Assembly (NCBI GenBank): GCA_946534775.1
Contig: CAMNCZ010000017.1
Coordinates: forward strand, 1-10,465
DNA: 10,465 bases
Direction of reading: 5' to 3'
From: an uncultured Eubacteriaceae bacterium
GTDB lineage: Bacteria; Bacillota; Clostridia; Lachnospirales; CAG-274
Made by a program: the position numbers and the translations under genes. A model generated the notes under the pieces. That model saw only the letters and a program-made list of their open reading frames with translations. It was not told the origin of the DNA and ran no database searches. This document shows positions 7,559-10,465 of the stretch, in pieces (positions within the stretch are counted from its first letter, which is position 1; the number at the start of each line of letters is the position of its first letter).

Positions 7559-7574
7559 TAGATTTTTGAAAATT

Positions 7575-7602
7575 TTTATACATTTTTTTCAAGTAAAGTC
7601 AA
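7575..7602 (-). promoter_or_regulatory. Candidate upstream promoter P2 of the sugar importer
   Basis: On the minus strand TTGACT (7602-7597) and TATAAA (7580-7575) are separated by 16 bases; each hexamer matches five of six consensus positions. It would start near 7568, upstream of P1. The surroundings are AT-rich, so one of the two candidates may be spurious. Confidence 0.4.
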
Positions 7603-7933
7603 AACGACCCGAAAGCCTTGATAAAAACAATATAAAATTAAGCAAAAACCACAAACAGGCTACCTTACTAACAGCCAAAACCTTTATTTGTATATATTGT
7701 ACCATAAAATTATTCATTTGAAAAGACCTTTTTTAAATTTTTTTCAGCATTTTTTACAAGACTATAAATTTTGCACATAGAAACCGCTTAAACAGGGGCT
7801 TTTTTTCAACAATTTGTCTTTTTCGAGAATAAAATTGTTATATTCAATGTTTTTATATTATAAATAATATTGTACAAATATTATAATGCTGTTGATGATA
7901 TTCTTATTCCGCAGAAATAAATTTCCGCTTCAT
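7603..7933. other. AT-rich intergenic filler with no gene
   Basis: No credible coding frame, RNA gene or terminator was found here. On the plus strand a weak promoter-like pair exists (TTGTTA 7835-7840, 18 bases, TATAAA 7859-7864). An 8-bp dyad ATAATATT / AATATTAT (7864-7871 and 7877-7884, centre GTACA) lies just before the hairpin block. With this much A and T both may be chance. Confidence 0.4.
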
Positions 7934-8160
7934 AAGCCGAAATGCACGACTTAGTCGTGATTTGCTAAAGCAAACCCGATCCCCTTCGGGGATTGCACTC
8001 GGCTTTAGCCGAGGCAACACAGCATATAAGCTCATCTTCTGTAAGCTGTACACGCCTTTGGCTTGTCACGCCATAACTCGTAACAAACGGAATTGTATAT
8101 CTTGTTTTCCATTGAATTTTAAGTCAGCATCCACGCTTTAGAAGTGAGGGACTTCTTTAG
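7934..8160 (+). mobile_element. Hairpin-rich block resembling a non-autonomous IS200/IS605-type element or its RNA
   Basis: Four tandem hairpins lie in 80 bases: CACGAC-TTA-GTCGTG (7945-7959), TTTGC-TAAA-GCAAA (7961-7974), ATCCCC-TTC-GGGGAT (7979-7993) and CTCGGC-TTTA-GCCGAG (7998-8013). The last is prolonged by TTGC/GCAA (7993-7996 with 8014-8017) around one bulged A. About 120 bases without strong stems follow, then GAAGT-GAGGG-ACTTC (8141-8155). Subterminal imperfect palindromes at both ends, no terminal inverted repeats and a right-end hairpin of this form recall IS200/IS605 elements and the TnpB-associated RNA at their right ends. No TnpA or TnpB frame survives, so it would be a palindrome-associated miniature element or a remnant. 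An unrelated structured RNA is the main alternative. Boundaries are approximate. Confidence 0.45.
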
Positions 8161-8175
8161 TTGGTTAAAATATAC

Positions 8176-8206
8176 AAAAAGACGGACAGAAATTATACAT
8201 CTGTCC
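8176..8206 (-). terminator. Intrinsic terminator of the YabE-like gene
   Basis: On the minus strand GGACAGA (8206-8200) and TCTGTCC (8190-8184) pair around a 9-base loop, followed by GTC and five T (8180-8176). It lies ten bases after the stop codon of the YabE-like gene and separates it from the hairpin block. Confidence 0.82.
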
Positions 8207-8215
8207 TCCTTAAAA

Positions 8216-9241
8216 TCATTCAAGTATGTAAACCTTAACATTTGTGTGGCCCCAGCCCGAACTTAACGCTTCACTATGTGAGTTGTAGCAAAGGTCGATC
8301 CTGTTGCCTTTTATTGCGCCGCCCGTATCGGCAGCTATGGCATAGCCGTAACCTTCAACATAAAGCTTTGTGCCAAGCGGGATAAACTTAGGGTCAACCG
8401 CAACTATACCGTGCTGCACTTTAAGACCCATAGTGGAAGGCTGACCTACCCACGAACCGTTGCAGGATGCGCAGGGGCAGTATGCAGTTGCATTCATTGT
8501 AACCGCTTTTGTATATTTGATGCTTCCAAGGTCCTTGCCAAAGTCAAGTGTACCCGAACCGTCTTTTTTCTTTGTACCAACAAGTACTTTTTCATTGATA
8601 GGTTCCGCAACTACCTTTCTTTCTATACAGTAGTTGTCTACCTGCTCATCATCGTAAAAGATAGTTTTCATTGTGATAAGCCTTTTGCCGGCAACACCTT
8701 CCTGCACTACCTTTGTTTCACCCTCAAAAAGTTCTTCCGACTTTTCTTCCTCTCTTGAAAAAGGAAGCTCTTCCGTTTCGGTGTAGATTTCTTCTCTTAC
8801 TTCACGAAGTTCGATCTTGTCGCCGTCTTTTATTTTTTCGGAGGAACTTCTGCCCTCCGCCGTCTTGTAGCCGACGCCTGTGTTTTTCTTTAACTCCAGC
8901 ATAAGCTGACCTATCGTCTCGCACTGTGTTTCAACCGTGAATACTTTGCTGCCGCCCTTTGCGGAAACAGTGATCTTCTTAGGTGACACAACAGTTATCT
9001 GCATACCGTCTGTAAGGGCTGTATCCGGATCTGCGCTTACCCTGTAGTTTTCGTCGTAAGCAAGTTTGTTGGTTTTAAAAAACTCGCCTACCGTTTTGTC
9101 TATAGTCTGATAATAAGTGCTCTGACCGTCTGTGGTAAGCCTGATCTTCATTGTTGCAGCCGAACTGGCCGTAACAGGCATTACCGTCATAAATAACATT
9201 GTTGATAAGGCTAACACCATACCTCTTTTTTTCTTTGCCAT
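8216..9241 (-). CDS. yabE: YabE-like secreted cell-wall protein (DUF348-G5-3D)
   Basis: A predicted secreted peptidoglycan-active protein, 341 aa. A signal peptide (about 1-29, ending ASSAA) is followed by two DUF348 repeats (about 31-85 and 89-146), a G5-like cell-wall-binding segment (about 147-222) and a C-terminal 3D domain (about 245-341). The three aspartates naming the 3D domain are visible: Asp283 (AVDP), Asp305 (AADTGG) and Asp316 (RIDLCY). This double-psi barrel resembles MltA/resuscitation-factor-type muralytic domains. A Cys cluster CPCASC (255-260) precedes it. Start fixed by AAGGAGGAC just upstream of the ATG. YabE of Bacillus is longer, but the domain order and the position after tatD agree; rnmV and ksgA, which usually follow, are absent here. 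Likely controlled by the WalR-like sites upstream. Catalytic activity is inferred from the family. Confidence 0.92.
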   Translation of the reverse strand: MAKKKRGMVLALSTMLFMTVMPVTASSAATMKIRLTTDGQSTYYQTIDKTVGEFFKTNKLAYDENYRVSADPDTALTDGMQITVVSPKKITVSAKGGSKVFTVETQCETIGQLMLELKKNTGVGYKTAEGRSSSEKIKDGDKIELREVREEIYTETEELPFSREEEKSEELFEGETKVVQEGVAGKRLITMKTIFYDDEQVDNYCIERKVVAEPINEKVLVGTKKKDGSGTLDFGKDLGSIKYTKAVTMNATAYCPCASCNGSWVGQPSTMGLKVQHGIVAVDPKFIPLGTKLYVEGYGYAIAADTGGAIKGNRIDLCYNSHSEALSSGWGHTNVKVYILE

Positions 9242-9374
9242 AAAATAGTCCTCCTTGAAGATACTTGTTTTTGATAATTTTCTTTTTTTATTTATCTTTT
9301 GTATCTTCGTAGTTATACTTACTTTTTTGGTTTGTAAGAGTTTTTCGTGTACCGTAGTTTTGAATTAATATTTC

Positions 9375-9403
9375 GTAACATTTTCTGTAACACTTTTGAA
9401 ACA
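9375..9403 (-). promoter_or_regulatory. Second cluster of TGTTAC-type half-sites in the yabE leader
   Basis: Three direct half-sites lie on the minus strand: TGTTTC (9403-9398), TGTTAC (9392-9387) and TGTTAC (9380-9375). The first gap is five bases, the WalR spacing; the second is six. They fall about 15-43 bases downstream of the predicted start site, where bound protein would more likely block than help transcription. Confidence 0.4.
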
Positions 9404-9424
9404 TTTATCTCAACAACTACAGGT

Positions 9425-9447
9425 ATTATATTAACACATTCGTAACA
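9425..9447 (-). promoter_or_regulatory. yabE promoter with an abutting WalR-like box
   Basis: On the minus strand TGTTAC (9447-9442), five bases, and TGTTAA (9436-9431) run directly into a perfect TATAAT (9430-9425). Both half-sites fit the published WalR/YycF consensus TGTWAH-N5-TGTWAH. There is no good -35: the hexamer at 17-bp spacing is CATAAG. Transcription would start near 9418, giving a leader of about 177 nt. WalR controls 3D-domain and other autolysin genes in Bacillus, which fits the gene downstream. The protein contact itself is inferred. Confidence 0.6.
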
Positions 9448-9465
9448 CTTATGCAACAACTTTTT

Positions 9466-10224
9466 TTATAAAAATAACATTTCGGCATTTTCACAGGTGG
9501 TTTTTATAACTTCGTTTGGTTCAATTTGTTTAATTTCACCAATTTTATTAGCAATATATTGTAGATTTTGTGAGTTATTTCGTGTTCTTCTGAAAGGCTC
9601 GGGCGTGAGGTATGGTGCATCTGTTTCCAACAAAATTCGACTCAGCGGTATTTCGGCAGTTGTTTTCACTAATTTTTTCGCATTTTTAAAAGTAACCACT
9701 CCGCCTATACCTATATAAAAACCAAGTTTTATATATTCCTTTGCCAATTCCGCACTACCCGAAAAAGCGTGTATAACTCCCCTTCTTATGCGGCTTTGCG
9801 CTATTATTTCGTATGTATCCGCTGCGGCATCGCGCGAGTGAATAATAACAGGCTTTTCGACTTTTTCAGCCAATTCCAGCTGTTTTTTAAACCAGTATTT
9901 CTGCTTTTCCCTGTCGGCATCTTCATAATGATAGTCAAGACCTATCTCACCGACCGCCACTGTTTTGTAACAATCGAAACATTTTTGTAACAATTTGACA
10001 TCATTTTCACACATTTTTGTTACATCATACGGATGTACACCCGCCGCAGCATAGAAAAAATCGTATTTTTTTGCAAGTTCAACGCTGTTAAGGCTTGATC
10101 GTACATCCGCTCCGACATTTATTATCTTTTTTACCCCAAATTCATACATACTTGCAATAAGTTCTTCTCTGTCTGCATCAAAGGCCTCATCATCATAATG
10201 CGCGTGTGTGTCAAAATAGTACAT
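9466..10224 (-). CDS. tatD: TatD-family metal-dependent hydrolase (DNase)
   Basis: A cytoplasmic TIM-barrel hydrolase of the amidohydrolase superfamily; family members act as 3'-5' exonucleases or DNases in repair and DNA turnover. Length 252 aa is standard. All metal-binding and catalytic landmarks are present: the N-terminal HxH (His7, His9 in FDTHAHYD), Glu93 in GEIGLDYH, His129 in VIIHSRDA, His152 in GVIHAFSGS and Asp202 in LLETDAPYLTPEP. The start follows AGGCGG about seven bases upstream. It lies between tRNA-Leu and the YabE-like gene, matching the tatD-yabE order of Firmicutes. No consensus promoter was found just upstream, so it may be read through from the tRNA side. No clear terminator follows; yabE has its own promoter 224 bases on. 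Confidence 0.97.
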   Translation of the reverse strand: MYYFDTHAHYDDEAFDADREELIASMYEFGVKKIINVGADVRSSLNSVELAKKYDFFYAAAGVHPYDVTKMCENDVKLLQKCFDCYKTVAVGEIGLDYHYEDADREKQKYWFKKQLELAEKVEKPVIIHSRDAAADTYEIIAQSRIRRGVIHAFSGSAELAKEYIKLGFYIGIGGVVTFKNAKKLVKTTAEIPLSRILLETDAPYLTPEPFRRTRNNSQNLQYIANKIGEIKQIEPNEVIKTTCENAEMLFL

Positions 10225-10259
10225 ATAATACCGCCTTTCTCTCGGCTAAAATAAAAAAG

Positions 10260-10360
10260 AATAATGAATGATGAATAATGAATATTGAATAATACAGAAA
10301 CACCCTATCGGTATTTCGTATTACAAATTATTCATTATTCATTTTTCACTATTCATTAAA
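10260..10360. repeat. AT-rich heptad repeats (TAATGAA type) in opposed orientation
   Basis: Degenerate 7-base repeats of the TGAATAA type fill 10260-10293. Their complement (TTATTCA) fills about 10327-10357. The longest perfect inverted match is ATGAATAATGAAT (10271-10283) with ATTCATTATTCAT (10330-10342), 13 bp. The arms could form a long weak AT hairpin in the tRNA-Leu/tatD spacer. Such heptads look like a dispersed intergenic repeat. Confidence 0.65.
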
Positions 10361-10380
10361 CCCTGTCAAGGGTGTTTCTG
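10295..10380. repeat. 12-bp perfect inverted repeat ending at the tRNA-Leu 3' end
   Basis: CAGAAACACCCT (10295-10306) and AGGGTGTTTCTG (10369-10380) are exact reverse complements, 62 bases apart. The right copy covers the last two bases of the tRNA gene and its trailer. In transcript order the right copy can pair either with a nearby AGGGT (10364-10360) to form the trailer hairpin, or with the distant left copy. Confidence 0.75.
10358..10376 (-). terminator. Weak trailer hairpin after tRNA-Leu
   Basis: On the minus strand ACCCT-TGAC-AGGGT (10373-10360) forms a 5-bp stem with a TGAC loop, extendable by two A-T pairs past a bulge. Only TTTAATG follows, so termination would be inefficient and read-through to tatD is possible. 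Confidence 0.4.
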
Positions 10381-10459
10381 CGGATGAGGGGACTTGAACC
10401 CCTACTCATAAAGAACCGGATTCTAAGTCCGGCGCGTCTGCCAATTCCGCCACATCCGC
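10379..10459 (-). tRNA. tRNA-Leu (anticodon UAG)
   Basis: A complete tRNA. The acceptor stem is GCGGATG (10459-10453) with CATCCGC (10386-10380), and the discriminator A is at 10379. The anticodon stem CCGGA/TCCGG holds the loop CTTAGAA, giving anticodon TAG, which reads the CUA leucine codon. The variable arm is long, as expected for the leucine class, and the T arm AGGGG-TTCAAGT-CCCCT is perfect. The terminal CCA is not encoded (GAAA follows), so it must be added enzymatically. Its promoter lies outside the window. Confidence 0.97.
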
Positions 10460-10465
10460 ATATTT

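Noticed and set aside
7741..7810. Terminator near AAACCGC...GGGGC followed by seven T
   Set aside because: The T-run is present, but the preceding bases do not form a stable stem on either strand.
8029..8115. Small minus-strand frame (MENKIYNSVCYELW...) in the hairpin block
   Set aside because: Only about 26 codons, no ribosome site, no recognisable domain and overlapping structured sequence.
9242..9418. Possible c-di-AMP (ydaO-type) riboswitch in the yabE leader
   Set aside because: Such riboswitches often precede wall-hydrolase genes, but the conserved GC-rich core motifs are absent and the leader is AT-rich with little stable pairing.
10260..10360. CRISPR-like array
   Set aside because: Repeat units are 7 bases, degenerate and without spacers; there are no cas genes.
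10343..10369. TTGACA in the tRNA trailer as -35 of a tatD promoter
   Set aside because: The hexamer (minus, 10369-10364) is perfect, but no acceptable -10 lies 16-18 bases downstream, and it coincides with the trailer hairpin.

Overview
The window looks like chromosome from a moderately low-GC Gram-positive, most likely a gut-type member of the Clostridia (Ruminococcaceae/Oscillospiraceae-like). The reasons are strong AGGAGG-type ribosome sites, consensus SigA promoters, a YabE-type 3D cell-wall protein next to tatD (a Firmicutes arrangement), a lipoprotein-anchored LplABC-type sugar importer without its own ATPase, and a tRNA gene without encoded CCA. The assignment rests on gene content read by eye, not on a database search.

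Layout. Positions 20-1785 (minus) hold an unrecognised 135-aa protein followed by radA, with stop and start sharing one base. A 184-bp divergent promoter region follows; its two -10 boxes form one palindrome. Positions 1970-3952 (plus) hold rsuA and an exported transglutaminase-like protein, ending at a bidirectional terminator (about 3977-4007). Positions 4010-7432 (minus) hold a three-gene carbohydrate importer transcribed in the order binding lipoprotein, permease, permease, with an RNA hairpin between the first two. A 783-bp gene-free stretch (7433-8215) contains the importer promoters, an AT-rich filler and a block of tandem hairpins resembling a non-autonomous IS200/IS605-type element or its RNA. 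Positions 8216-9241 (minus) hold a YabE-like DUF348-G5-3D protein, preceded by a promoter carrying WalR-like TGTTAC/TGTTAA half-sites. Then come tatD (9466-10224, minus), a repeat-rich spacer and a complete tRNA-Leu(UAG) (10379-10459, minus).

How the genes fit together. Most of the window is housekeeping: recombination and repair (radA), rRNA modification (rsuA), a TatD nuclease, a tRNA and cell-wall remodelling. The importer is the accessory module: it would capture an oligosaccharide or modified sugar outside the cell and probably relies on a shared MsmX/MsmK-type ATPase encoded elsewhere. No complete novel defence or mobile system is visible. The items most worth a second look are regulatory or structural: the WalR-like operator, the hairpin block at 7934-8160, the symmetric divergent promoter, and the mutually exclusive pairings between tRNA-Leu and tatD.
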